NCBI GenBank assembly: GCA_017517745.1
Contig: JAFWYJ010000049.1
Location: 28,084-92,083 of the forward strand
Reading direction: 5' to 3'
DNA: 64,000 nucleotides
Source: Clostridia bacterium
Lineage (GTDB): Bacteria > Bacillota > Clostridia > Oscillospirales > CAG-272
Of this stretch, positions 41,221 through 49,819 are shown one piece after another. The notes beneath the pieces were generated by a model that saw nothing but the letters and a program-made list of their open reading frames with translations, ran no database searches and was not told where the DNA came from. A program made the translations under genes and the position numbers. Numbering within the stretch: the first letter of the stretch is position 1; each line of letters opens with the position of its first letter.

Positions 41221-42573
41221 TTGCGAAACTCGCGCAAAATCATTCGAATATTGCCGGCGTTGCTTGCGGTGCTGACACTTTTTTTGTCCTTTCCCATCGT
41301 CGGTGCAGCGGCGCCTGCCCTCCCCCCTTCCACCGATGAGGCTACGGCGATCTATTTCTCGCATCTGGAAACCGACAAAACCATCGTTTCCAAATCAGCC
41401 GATCTGCAGATTCCGGCGGGTTCCACCACAAAGGTGCTTGCGGGATTGATCCTCTGTGAACAACTGAAAGATCGACAGAACGAGTGGGTTACGGTAACCT
41501 CCGAAATGACGAAGAACTCTTCGGGACAATGCTCCCCGACCATCAACGAGGGAAACACCCTGGCGGTCAAGCAGTTGCTTTACGCCGCGATCTGTGCAAG
41601 CTACAACGATTGCTTTGACATTTTGGCGCACGTTGTGGCAGGCAGTAACGAAGCGTTTCTGGACAGGATGAACATCCGCGCCAAGGAACTCGGCGCGCAA
41701 AACACCCTCTGCAAAGAGGTCAGCGGCGTAAATGACCATTCTACAACAACGGCGGCGGATCTCGCGAAGATCGCCACCGCGGCAAGCAAAAATGAGTTGT
41801 ATATGCAGATCGCAAGCACGTCGCGTTATTCTCTCGACGAATTTGGCATGATTTCCAATCGAAACGCTTTGATCTATTCGGAAACCACCACGCAATATTA
41901 CAATCCAAAATGTCGCGGCATGAGTGCCGGATTCACCACGCTCGCGGGCAGCTGTGTGGTGACGACGGCAACCAACGGCAAAGAGAGCTATCTTTGCATC
42001 GTGATGGGTGCCGAAAACACCGACACCGCAAACTACGGCTACGTCATTGCCAACCGATTGATCGATTGGGTGTATAGGACCTACACCTACATGGACGTCA
42101 TCACCGCCGACACGGTGCTTTGCACCATTCCCGTCACGGTCTCCGACACGGTCTCGGAAATCGAAGTGAAAACCGACACAACCTTGACCAGCTATCTCCC
42201 CGCGGGGCTGACCGTCGGCAAAGAAATCACGTACAGCATCCGCCTGTCCTACACCTCCTTGGAAGCCCCCGTCGAAGAAGGTTTTCCGGTCGGATACGCC
42301 GCCGTTCTTTACAATGGCGAGTTGCTCGGTTCGGTGCCGCTTTATACCGCCGAGGGGGCGGAACGAAGCAGCTTCGTGGGCGGGCTGATGCATATACAAT
42401 CGCTGACAAAAAGCCGTGCCGTCCGTGCGGGGGTGATCTTCTTTGCGCTCGCTCTGATCGCGTGGATCACGACCGAATACGTCATCAAAATCCGCAAAAA
42501 GCACAAGTGGGACAAATATTTCAGCGAAAAAATGAATCCGCCTCTGTCCTTGGATAAAAGAAAAAAGAAATGA
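41221..42573 (+). CDS. D-alanyl-D-alanine carboxypeptidase family protein (DacF-like), altered KTG motif
   Basis: About 450 residues: signal peptide or membrane segment (IIRILPALLAVLTLFLSFPI), an S11-type peptidase domain with active-site PAGSTTK (SxxK) and SYN (SxN), a PBP5-like C-terminal beta domain (about 290-395), and a final membrane helix (GVIFFALALIAWITTEYVI). In place of the usual KTG triad the aligned site reads GMSAGFT, so the third motif's lysine is missing. Such enzymes trim pentapeptide peptidoglycan stems; this one may be slow or non-catalytic. TTG 41221 is the likely start (AAAGGAG 10 nt upstream) because earlier codons overlap ribF. Confidence 0.85.
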   Translation: MRNSRKIIRILPALLAVLTLFLSFPIVGAAAPALPPSTDEATAIYFSHLETDKTIVSKSADLQIPAGSTTKVLAGLILCEQLKDRQNEWVTVTSEMTKNSSGQCSPTINEGNTLAVKQLLYAAICASYNDCFDILAHVVAGSNEAFLDRMNIRAKELGAQNTLCKEVSGVNDHSTTTAADLAKIATAASKNELYMQIASTSRYSLDEFGMISNRNALIYSETTTQYYNPKCRGMSAGFTTLAGSCVVTTATNGKESYLCIVMGAENTDTANYGYVIANRLIDWVYRTYTYMDVITADTVLCTIPVTVSDTVSEIEVKTDTTLTSYLPAGLTVGKEITYSIRLSYTSLEAPVEEGFPVGYAAVLYNGELLGSVPLYTAEGAERSSFVGGLMHIQSLTKSRAVRAGVIFFALALIAWITTEYVIKIRKKHKWDKYFSEKMNPPLSLDKRKKK

Positions 42574-42585
42574 AGGAAGCCTTTT

Positions 42586-42783
42586 ATGGAAGAAACCAAA
42601 AAGAAAACAGCGGTCTCGTGCGAGAGTTGTGTGTTTTACGATTATGACGAGGATTGGGATGCCTACGTTTGTTGCATGAATCTCGATCAAGATGAAATGG
42701 GAGCGTTTCTGTCGGGACAGACGCGTGCTTGTCCCTATTACCGCTATTACGACGAATACAAGAGCGTCCAAAAACAAATATAA
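42586..42783 (+). CDS. Small cysteine-rich DUF6472-type protein
   Basis: The 65-residue protein carries CESCVFYDYDEDWDAYVCC, a later single Cys (RACPYYR) and many acidic and tyrosine residues. It matches the DUF6472 pattern seen in Clostridia, where clustered cysteines suggest metal binding. Function is unknown to me. It follows the carboxypeptidase by 12 nt and ends the operon before a terminator. AAGGAAGCCTTTT precedes the ATG. Confidence 0.75.
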   Translation: MEETKKKTAVSCESCVFYDYDEDWDAYVCCMNLDQDEMGAFLSGQTRACPYYRYYDEYKSVQKQI

Positions 42784-42788
42784 AAGCG

Positions 42789-42827
42789 TTCGCGCCGAGG
42801 TTGATTTCCTCGGCGCGAAAATTTTTG
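42789..42827. terminator. Bidirectional terminator between the DUF6472 and trkA genes
   Basis: TTCGCGCCGAGG (42789-42800) pairs with CCTCGGCGCGAA (42808-42819); AATTTTTG follows on the plus strand. The gene on each side converges here. Confidence 0.85.
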
Positions 42828-42841
42828 TTGAAAATACAAAG

Positions 42842-43492
42842 TTATTTGATCTTTTTGATCTTGGACGCATTGGCGATCACAACGAGCTGCATGGAGGTAT
42901 CCAGCTTCATCGCGGGATCAATATTGATCCGCAAGGAATCGCCCTGACGGAGTGCGATGACGTTGACACCGTATTTTTTTCGCAGATTCAGATCCACCAG
43001 AGTCTGTCCCGCCCACTCGGGCTTGACGTCGATCTCCACCATGGAAACGTCATCTGAAAGCTCGATCACATCCACAAAACCCGCGCTGAGCAGGTTTTTC
43101 GCAAGTCTTTTTCCCGATTCGATCTCGGGAAAGACAACCTTATCCGCGCCAACCTTTTTGAGAATGTTGCCGTGCATCTCGCTCGCGCATTTGGCAATGA
43201 CGGTTTTGACGCCTGCCGCCTTGCAGTGCATGATCGCCATCACACTCGCCTCAAGAGAGTTTGCCATTGCAATGATGACAACGTCAAAATTGGCAATGCC
43301 AAGCTGACGGAGCACCTCGGCATCGGTAACGTCCGCACATTTGCAAAACGGTATTTCCGCAACCGCCGAATTGACGATCGCCTCGTTGCTGTCCACCGCC
43401 AAAACCTCTACCCCATCTTCAGAAAGCTCCTTCGCAACGGCAGTGCCGTATCTTCCAAGTCCAAATACCGCATACGATTTATTGATACTCAT
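42842..43492 (-). CDS. TrkA/KtrA-type potassium channel regulatory subunit
   Basis: The 216-residue cytoplasmic protein has an RCK_N Rossmann domain (AVFGLGRYGTAVAKEL near residue 8, with the acidic ribose-binding AVDSNEA) and an RCK_C domain (about 130-215). It gates the membrane subunit TrkH/KtrB in response to nucleotides, and in Firmicutes often to c-di-AMP at RCK_C. It follows trkH by 16 nt. Confidence 0.93.
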   Translation of the reverse strand: MSINKSYAVFGLGRYGTAVAKELSEDGVEVLAVDSNEAIVNSAVAEIPFCKCADVTDAEVLRQLGIANFDVVIIAMANSLEASVMAIMHCKAAGVKTVIAKCASEMHGNILKKVGADKVVFPEIESGKRLAKNLLSAGFVDVIELSDDVSMVEIDVKPEWAGQTLVDLNLRKKYGVNVIALRQGDSLRINIDPAMKLDTSMQLVVIANASKIKKIK

Positions 43493-43508
43493 TGTAAAAC
43501 CCCTTTCT

Positions 43509-44870
43509 TTATCCCACGCTGATCTCTTCGGTGGGATTCTTGATCACGTTCGTTTTTTCCTTTTTCGAAGCAAATGCCAGCGCCAAAGAGATCGGCCCGA
43601 CCCTTCCGAAATACATCGTGAAAATCACAATGACCTTTCCCCAGAAGCCGAGCATCGGTGTCAGGTTTCGGGTGAGTCCCACCGTTGCGGTGGCACTCAC
43701 GGTTTCATAGAAAATATCCAGCGCATCCGCCTCCGTAACTGCGGAAAGTGCCACAGTTGAGACAAAAAGGATCAAAAAGGACATCGTCATGACTGCGATT
43801 GCCTTTCGGACGGCTCCGGCGGAAAGCCTTCTTTGAAAGAGCGTGATTTCATTTTTGTTTCGAATCATTGCGAATCCCGTGGCAAACAAAACGACCATGG
43901 TGACGGTTTTTACCCCGCCCGCCGTTCCGATGGGAGAACCTCCGATGAACATCATCAAAAGGCAGACGATCGCAGAGGCATTCGTCAGGTGCTCCTGTGG
44001 AATTGAGGCAAATCCCGCTGTTCGTGTCGTGATGCTTTGGAAGAGCGAAATTTGAATTTTATCAAACAAGGAGGCATTTCCGATCGTCAAAGGGTTGTTG
44101 TATTCAAAAAGAAAAATCAATGCCGCGCCGCCCAATATCAAAATTGCCGTTGCCGACAGCACGATCTTGCTGTGCAACGTCAGCCTTGAAAAGCACTTCC
44201 CTTTCCGTTTTTTGACGTCTTTCAGCACGCGCAACAAATCCCACCATACGATATATCCAAGACCTCCCAGAACAATCAGAGCAGAGGTAACGGCATTGAG
44301 CAAGGGATTGGTGGCATAAGCGTAAAGACTGGTTTCCGAGAAAATATCGATACCGGCATTGCAAAAGGAAGAAATCGAATGAAACACCGAGATCCAGATC
44401 CCCTTGACGCCAAATTCGGGAACGAAGACGATCATGAAAAGGAGTGCGCCGATCGCCTCGACGGTTAAGGTCCCGAAAATGACTTGCTTTACAAATTTGG
44501 TCAGTCCGGACAAAGAATTAAGATTGAAGGCATCCTGGATCAATTGATTGTCTCGGATGCTCATTTTTTTATGCATGGCACTCGCCAATCCTGCCATGAC
44601 CGTAATGATGCCAAGCCCGCCGATTTGAATCAGAATCAAAATGACAGCTTGTCCAAAGCCATTCCACGTCGAGACCGTCGGAAGCGTAACCAATCCCGTT
44701 ACACAGGTTGACGTGGTCGCCGTGAAAAGCGCATCAATATACGGAACAGCCTTGCCGCTTTTTGTGCTGATCGGCAGTGAAAGTAAAAGACTTCCGATCA
44801 AAATTGCAAAAAGAAAGCTCATCAAGATCACTTGTGTGGTTGAAAGCAAAAATTTCGGTTTCTTGTTCAT
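43509..44870 (-). CDS. TrkH/KtrB-family potassium uptake membrane subunit
   Basis: The 453-residue protein has ten or so hydrophobic helices and four pore loops with selectivity-type sequences (TSTCVTGLVTLP near residue 52; SSFCNAGIDIF near 167; TRTAGFASIPQ near 285; TATVGLTRNLTP near 395). It forms the K+ (often Na+-coupled) conducting subunit regulated by the adjoining TrkA/KtrA. GAAAGGAGAACGT precedes the ATG. The operon appears to start at the phosphatase gene upstream. Confidence 0.94.
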   Translation of the reverse strand: MNKKPKFLLSTTQVILMSFLFAILIGSLLLSLPISTKSGKAVPYIDALFTATTSTCVTGLVTLPTVSTWNGFGQAVILILIQIGGLGIITVMAGLASAMHKKMSIRDNQLIQDAFNLNSLSGLTKFVKQVIFGTLTVEAIGALLFMIVFVPEFGVKGIWISVFHSISSFCNAGIDIFSETSLYAYATNPLLNAVTSALIVLGGLGYIVWWDLLRVLKDVKKRKGKCFSRLTLHSKIVLSATAILILGGAALIFLFEYNNPLTIGNASLFDKIQISLFQSITTRTAGFASIPQEHLTNASAIVCLLMMFIGGSPIGTAGGVKTVTMVVLFATGFAMIRNKNEITLFQRRLSAGAVRKAIAVMTMSFLILFVSTVALSAVTEADALDIFYETVSATATVGLTRNLTPMLGFWGKVIVIFTMYFGRVGPISLALAFASKKEKTNVIKNPTEEISVG

Positions 44871-44915
44871 ACGTTCTCCTTTCTTTGGTTTTGATGATCA
44901 AAAGCAGATGATACG

Positions 44916-45611
44916 TCATGATTCCAAGCCCGCCGGAGCAGGCTTTTTTTCTGCAAAATAAACGTCCTTGCACCGTGCGGCAATTTCTCGCACGTCATAT
45001 TTGATCTGCCCTCTGTAAGTGCGCAGATCGGCACTGACACCGTAGGCATCCAATCCTGCCTTCTCGGCAAGATAGAGCGCACGATAAAGATGGTAGGACT
45101 GTGTTACGATAATCACGCGCGCACCGCGATTCTCCCGGGCAAAGCGCATGATGCTGTCATAGGTCGACAGTCCCATGGGATCAGTGGCAATGGCATCGGA
45201 CGGCACGCCGTGCGCCTCTGCCGCAAGCTTCATGGGATCGACCTCGTTGTAGCTGTCCTCTCTGTGATCGCCGCTCATGAGCAAGTGATCGCAAATTCCC
45301 GCCGCATAAAGAGAAGAGGCGGTCTCGACACGGTCGGAAAGCATGTGACTTAGCGTTCCGTCGGAATACACACGGCATCCAAGCACCAAAATGCAATCAA
45401 AATCAACGCCCATCTCAAGCAGTGTATCCTTGTCAAGAATACGGTCGCGAACTTTGTTGCACACAGCGGCGCTGATGATCAACGCCATGGAAGCGAACAG
45501 AATCGTCAAGCTCAAAAATGCAAGAAACACCGGAAAAATCACGCGGTGAACGATTCGAGCACAGCGATCTCCGAATCTTTTCCATTTTTCTTTGTCAAAC
45601 CAAATCCTCAC
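44916..45611 (-). CDS. YdcF/SanA-family (DUF218) envelope protein
   Basis: About 231 residues: one N-terminal membrane segment (VIFPVFLAFLSLTILFASMAL) and a DUF218 domain with ILVLGCRVYSDGTLSHML near residue 75, LLMSGDHRED, STYDSIMRFAREN and IIVTQSYHLYRALYLAEKAG. SanA/ElyC relatives affect envelope permeability or lipid-carrier metabolism in Gram-negatives; the exact reaction is not established. GTG at 45611 has GAGGAGG about 10 nt upstream; a TTG at 45644 is the alternative. It sits 37 nt after the phosphatase gene. Confidence 0.82.
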   Translation of the reverse strand: MRIWFDKEKWKRFGDRCARIVHRVIFPVFLAFLSLTILFASMALIISAAVCNKVRDRILDKDTLLEMGVDFDCILVLGCRVYSDGTLSHMLSDRVETASSLYAAGICDHLLMSGDHREDSYNEVDPMKLAAEAHGVPSDAIATDPMGLSTYDSIMRFARENRGARVIIVTQSYHLYRALYLAEKAGLDAYGVSADLRTYRGQIKYDVREIAARCKDVYFAEKKPAPAGLES

Positions 45612-45648
45612 CGGCGTGCAAGCCTCCTCTCGGGTTTTTGTCAAACCG

Positions 45649-46293
45649 TTAAACCAATCCGCGCGGTAATTCGGTCACGTTTTCGCCTTGATGACGGTCG
45701 TAGCCATAGAGAACCAATCGAAAGCTTCCGTCATTCTCATACTCGGCAATCGAAACCGAGGCATTGGCGCATCCGTTGATCTTCATCGCGTCCTCGGGTG
45801 CCAGACCGTGCCAACGGCATCCGAGCATCCGCAACGGCGTGGCGTGTGTGAAGATCGCAACCGTTTTTCCGCGGTTCTCTGTAAGGACGCGATCGGTTGC
45901 GTAGTAGATCCGCGCGGCAAGCTGAAGAACGCTCTCGCCGCCCGTGGGATGGGCGCGCCCGAGATCGGTCAACCAAACCTCGTAATCCTCCGGATACGTG
46001 CTTCTGATGGCTTGATACTCCATTCCCTCCCAAAGTCCCGCGTTGATCTCTCGGAATCCTTTGTCGGGAATGATCTCCATTCCGAGATATTTGGCAGTGT
46101 GTTGCGCGGTTTCCATGGCGCGTGTCAGATCACTCGAATAGATGCGGTCGATCGGATAGTCCTTCAAAAAACGAGCCGTATTTTCCGCCTGCAAGTGTCC
46201 CAGGTCGGTCAGAACCGTTTCGTGCTGTCCGGTAAAGCGTTTTTGCAGATTGCTGACACTTTGTCCGTGTCGAACGACGATTAAGGTGGTCAT
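45649..46293 (-). CDS. Histidine phosphatase (phosphoglycerate mutase-like) protein
   Basis: The 214-residue protein has the histidine phosphatase core: LIVVRHGQSVSNLQKRF near residue 4 (phospho-accepting His), SDLTRAMETAQHTAKYL near 55, EINAGLWEGMEY near 80 and the second His in VAIFTHATPLRML. Such proteins include cobalamin phosphatases and broad-specificity phosphomonoesterases; the substrate is not readable. GAAAGGAAGCACC precedes the ATG. It is the first gene before ydcF and trkHA, with a TATAAT near 46350. Confidence 0.88.
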   Translation of the reverse strand: MTTLIVVRHGQSVSNLQKRFTGQHETVLTDLGHLQAENTARFLKDYPIDRIYSSDLTRAMETAQHTAKYLGMEIIPDKGFREINAGLWEGMEYQAIRSTYPEDYEVWLTDLGRAHPTGGESVLQLAARIYYATDRVLTENRGKTVAIFTHATPLRMLGCRWHGLAPEDAMKINGCANASVSIAEYENDGSFRLVLYGYDRHQGENVTELPRGLV

Positions 46294-46398
46294 GGTGCTT
46301 CCTTTCAAAGATTCGTAAAGCAAATCGGCTTTGCAGATGATTCTTATATATTATAACACAACCGAACGGAAAAGTAAATACCGATACCAATTTTATCT

Positions 46399-46438
46399 AA
46401 AAAAACGCCTCAAACGAAGATTTGTTCGAGGCGTTTTC
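46399..46438 (-). terminator. Terminator of the Na+-pump decarboxylase operon
   Basis: AACGCCTC (46404-46411) and GAGGCGTT (46428-46435) form the stem; TTTTTTTAG follows on the minus strand, directly after the last gene. Confidence 0.9.
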
Positions 46439-46448
46439 GGTAAACCGG

Positions 46449-47846
46449 TCAGATCGCGTGAACACCGAGGTTTTTGTCGGCATTTTCCGCATCGAGGTTG
46501 TATTTCTTTGCCTTGCGGTACTCAAAAAACTTCTTGGAGACCTCCGGGAAGAGTGCATAGGAAAGGACGTCCTCGTCCTGCTCGAGATACTGTGCGATCT
46601 CGGAACGAAGCTGCTCAAGCTCGGGCTTGAGATCGTCTGCGGGGCGGTAGGTGATCTGCTTTTCGTCTCCGATGATCTTCTTGACGAAAGCGGGATCGAT
46701 CGCGACCGGCGTTTTGCCGTACTCGCCGCGCACGATACCCTTGAATTCCTTGGTGACCAGCTTGTATCTCTCACCCATGATCACGTTGAACACGGCCTGT
46801 GTTCCGACGATCTGCGAGGAAGGCGTTACCAGCGGAGGATATCCGACGTCGGCACGGACGCGCGGGACCTCTTCCAAAACCTCGGTCAGCTGATCCGACT
46901 TCCCTGCCTGTGCCAGCTGGCTCATCAGGTTGGAGAGCATGCCTCCGGGGACCTGATACAGCAGTGCGTTGACGTCGACCTTGAGTGCCTTGGGGTTGAG
47001 CTGGCCGGATGCGAGATATTTCTCGCGCAGAGGCGTGAAATACTTCGTGATGGCATCCAAGGATTCCAGGCTGATTCCCGTGTCGTATTCGGTTCCCTGC
47101 AGTGCGGCAACCATTGCCTCTGTGGGAGGCTGAGAGGTACCCATTGCCATGGGAGAAATTGCGGTATCGATGACGTCCACACCCGCCTCGACAGCCTTCA
47201 TCAAGGTCATGGAAGCAAGTCCGGATGTGTAGTGCGTATGCAGCTGGATCGGAACCTTGACAGACTCCTTCAGAGTTTTGACAAGCTCGTAAGCATCATA
47301 GGGCTTCAAGAGACCTGCCATGTCCTTGACGCAGATCGAATCCGCGCCCATTTCTTCAAGCTGCTTGGCATACTTGGAATAGTATTCCAGCGTGTAAACG
47401 GGTCCCGTGGTATAGGAGAACGCCGCCTGCACGTGTCCCTGCTCCTTCTTGGTCGCGTTGATCGCGGTCTTGAGGTTTCTGGGATCGTTGAGCGCGTCGA
47501 AAATGCGGATGATGTCGATGCCGTTGGCGATCGACTTTTGCACGAAATATTCGACCACGTCATCGGAATAGTGACGGTAACCAAGGATGTTCTGTCCGCG
47601 GAAGAGCATCTGAAGCTTGGTGTTTTTCACGCTCTCACGGATCTTGCGCAGACGCTCCCACGGATCCTCGTTGAGGAAACGCATGCAAGCGTCGAAGGTC
47701 GCGCCGCCCCACGCCTCGAGCGAGTGATAGCCGATCTGATCCATCGTTTCGAGGATCGGAAGCATCTCCTCGGTGGTCATTCTCGTTGCAATCAGCGACT
47801 GATGAGAGTCGCGAAGAACGGTTTCTGTAATTTTCACTTTAGCCAT
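46449..47846 (-). CDS. oadA: Oxaloacetate decarboxylase/pyruvate carboxylase-type carboxyltransferase (OadA-like, no biotin domain)
   Basis: The 465-residue protein has the HMGL-like TIM-barrel carboxyltransferase (about 5-265: ITETVLRDSHQSLIATRM, MLFRGQNILGYRHY, IRIFDALNDPRN, CVKDMAGLL with the catalytic Lys, HTHYTSG). The conserved carboxylase domain follows (about 285-450: YQVPGGMLSNL). It lacks the C-terminal biotin domain of classical OadA; biotin is carried by the separate protein at 49341. It would move carboxyl between oxaloacetate and biotin. It is last in a five-gene operon. Confidence 0.92.
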   Translation of the reverse strand: MAKVKITETVLRDSHQSLIATRMTTEEMLPILETMDQIGYHSLEAWGGATFDACMRFLNEDPWERLRKIRESVKNTKLQMLFRGQNILGYRHYSDDVVEYFVQKSIANGIDIIRIFDALNDPRNLKTAINATKKEQGHVQAAFSYTTGPVYTLEYYSKYAKQLEEMGADSICVKDMAGLLKPYDAYELVKTLKESVKVPIQLHTHYTSGLASMTLMKAVEAGVDVIDTAISPMAMGTSQPPTEAMVAALQGTEYDTGISLESLDAITKYFTPLREKYLASGQLNPKALKVDVNALLYQVPGGMLSNLMSQLAQAGKSDQLTEVLEEVPRVRADVGYPPLVTPSSQIVGTQAVFNVIMGERYKLVTKEFKGIVRGEYGKTPVAIDPAFVKKIIGDEKQITYRPADDLKPELEQLRSEIAQYLEQDEDVLSYALFPEVSKKFFEYRKAKKYNLDAENADKNLGVHAI

Positions 47847-47870
47847 ATTATGAGACTCCTATCCGAAAAA

Positions 47871-49262
47871 TTAAAGGAAGTTTGCAAGCAGAACGCCCGC
47901 GGCAACGGCAGAGCCGATGACACCCGCCACGTTCGGTCCCATGGCGTGCATGAGCAGGAAGTTGGAGGGATCCTCCTCCTGACCGACCTTCTGCGACACG
48001 CGCGCCGCCATCGGAACGGCAGAAACACCGGCAGATCCGATGAGGGGGTTGATGGTGCCGCCGCTGAAGAAGTTCATGATCTTTGCGGTGAGAAGACCTC
48101 CCACGGTCGAAATCATAAAGGCAACCAAACCAAGACCGATAATCAGCAGAGTCTGCACGCTCAGGAAGTTCTTCGCAACGGCAGTCGCGCCAACGCTGAT
48201 GCCGAGGAAGATGGTGATGGCATTCATCAATCCGTTCTGCGCGGTGTTGGAGAGACGTCCCGTGACACCGCAAACGTTGAGCAAGTTACCGAACATCAAG
48301 CATCCGATCAGAACCAATGCGCTGGGAACGATCAAAGCAACGATCACCGTTACCAACACCGGGAAAATCACCTTCTCCACGGTCGAAACCTTGCGAAGCG
48401 CAGTCATCTTGATCTTGCGTTCCTTTTCGGTTGTAAAAAGGCGCATGATGGGAGGCTGAATCATGGGGATCAGCGCCATATAAGAATATGCGGCGATGGC
48501 GATTGCGCCAAGGAGTGCGGGTGCCAGAGATTTGGTAACCGTAATTGCTGTCGGGCCGTCAGCACCGCCGATGATACCGATGGAAGCTGCTTCCTCGGGA
48601 GAAAAGAATCCGGAAAGCAGAGCACCTGCAAAAGCGACGAAAACACCGAACTGTGCGCCCGCGCCGATCAGGAAGCTCTTGGGATTGGAAATGAGGGGGG
48701 TGAAGTCGGTCATCGCACCGATGCCGATGAAGATCAAGCAGGGATAGACACCGGTCTTGACACCGATGTAAAGAAGATCCAAAAGTCCACCGTGCTGAAG
48801 GACGTAGTTGAAGTTGGTGGACGCGGATACAATCTGTCCGCCCTCAATGGTGAAGCTGTAGATTTGTGTGTAGGAGACAAACTGATCTCCGGAGATCATG
48901 CCAATGCTCTCAATGCTGATGCTGTCCGCGATATCAGGCCAAATTGCCTTTGCGGTGGCAATGAATCCTTCTGCCGCCTCGGGAGTCGTGATGCTGTCAA
49001 GCAGCGAAAGATCGATTCGCGATTCCAAGAGTCTGTTAAACAGTGTATAATCCGAGAAAAACCAATACTCCGAATGGAACATTCCGCCGCCGGGGAGATT
49101 GGTCAAAAGCATGCCGATGGCAATCGGAAGCAGCAAAAGCGGCTCAAATCCCTTGACAATGGCAAGATAGACCAGAACGCCAACGATCACAAGCATCAAA
49201 AGCGTTTGCCACGTAGCGGCATCCGTGCCTTGAATGAGGCGATTGATTCCCGTCGTCTCCAA
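47871..49262 (-). CDS. oadB: Na+-translocating decarboxylase beta subunit (OadB/GcdB/MmdB), probably frameshifted at its N-terminus
   Basis: The 463-residue frame encodes the integral membrane subunit that decarboxylates carboxybiotin and pumps Na+. It has about ten hydrophobic segments, FEPLLLLPIAIGMLLTNLPG near residue 39, FIGIGAMTDFTPLISNP near 175, SIGIIGGADGPTAITVTKSL near 228 and MLIGLGLVAFMIST-like C-terminal part. The formal start is a TTG at 49262 without a good Shine-Dalgarno. An ATG at 49291 with AGAAAGGA upstream begins a typical OadB N-terminus (NILESLKNF) one frame away, and it joins this frame at the T-run near 49262-49264. A missing T is likely. Confidence 0.9.
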   Translation of the reverse strand: METTGINRLIQGTDAATWQTLLMLVIVGVLVYLAIVKGFEPLLLLPIAIGMLLTNLPGGGMFHSEYWFFSDYTLFNRLLESRIDLSLLDSITTPEAAEGFIATAKAIWPDIADSISIESIGMISGDQFVSYTQIYSFTIEGGQIVSASTNFNYVLQHGGLLDLLYIGVKTGVYPCLIFIGIGAMTDFTPLISNPKSFLIGAGAQFGVFVAFAGALLSGFFSPEEAASIGIIGGADGPTAITVTKSLAPALLGAIAIAAYSYMALIPMIQPPIMRLFTTEKERKIKMTALRKVSTVEKVIFPVLVTVIVALIVPSALVLIGCLMFGNLLNVCGVTGRLSNTAQNGLMNAITIFLGISVGATAVAKNFLSVQTLLIIGLGLVAFMISTVGGLLTAKIMNFFSGGTINPLIGSAGVSAVPMAARVSQKVGQEEDPSNFLLMHAMGPNVAGVIGSAVAAGVLLANFL

Positions 49263-49340
49263 AAGTTTTTCAAACTTTCAAGTATATTCATGAAAGACGT
49301 TTCCTTTCTACAAAATTTGAAAGCAAAATTGCAAAAGGAA

Positions 49341-49757
49341 TCAGTTCAGCGTGACCAGAACCGCGTCGGTTGCAACGTTGGAACCCTGGGTTGCCTCAAC
49401 GGAAGCCACAACTCCGTCTGCGGGAGCCATGATGTCGTTTTCCATCTTCATTGCCTCAAGCACGCAAAGCACGTCACCCTTCTTCACTGCATCGCCAACC
49501 TTGACGTTGACCTTGATCAGCGTGCCGGGCATCGGAGCCTTGATGGCGGTTGCGCCTGCCTTGCCTGCGGGTGCGGCTGCGGGAGCCGGAGCAGGAGCTG
49601 CTGCGGGAGCCGGAGCCGGTGCGGGGGCTGCCACAGGGGTGGGAGCGGGAGCGGCTACGGGAGCCGGAGCTACGTAAGGAACCTGAACGGCACCGTTTAC
49701 TTCTTCCACAACAACGTCATATACAACTCCGTTAACAGTTACGCGATAGTTTTTCAT
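49341..49757 (-). CDS. Biotin carboxyl carrier subunit (GcdC/MmdC-like)
   Basis: About 138 residues: an N-terminal NYRVTVNGVVYDVVVEEV, a long Ala/Pro linker (about 33-72), and a biotinyl domain with the VLEAMKMEND motif whose Lys carries biotin. The flexible linker lets carboxybiotin swing between the carboxyltransferases and OadB. ATG 49757 is preferred for the MKNYRVTV start; GGTGATCA just before it is fully complementary to the 16S 3' end. ATG 49769 is possible. Confidence 0.92.
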   Translation of the reverse strand: MKNYRVTVNGVVYDVVVEEVNGAVQVPYVAPAPVAAPAPTPVAAPAPAPAPAAAPAPAPAAAPAGKAGATAIKAPMPGTLIKVNVKVGDAVKKGDVLCVLEAMKMENDIMAPADGVVASVEATQGSNVATDAVLVTLN

Positions 49758-49819
49758 TTTGATCACCATAAAACCTTTCTTGTGTTATAATTTGATTTCA
49801 GTTTATTGAATTTTGTTTT

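Noticed and set aside
49550-49690. Tandem repeat or CRISPR-like array
   Set aside because: The repetitive GGAGCCGGAGC-type sequence encodes the Ala/Pro linker of the biotin carrier protein; units are irregular and coding.
46422-49790. Plus-strand open frame of 1122 codons
   Set aside because: It is the mirror of the decarboxylase operon, whose codon composition leaves the opposite frame free of stops. The minus-strand proteins have clear families and the plus frame crosses three gene borders.
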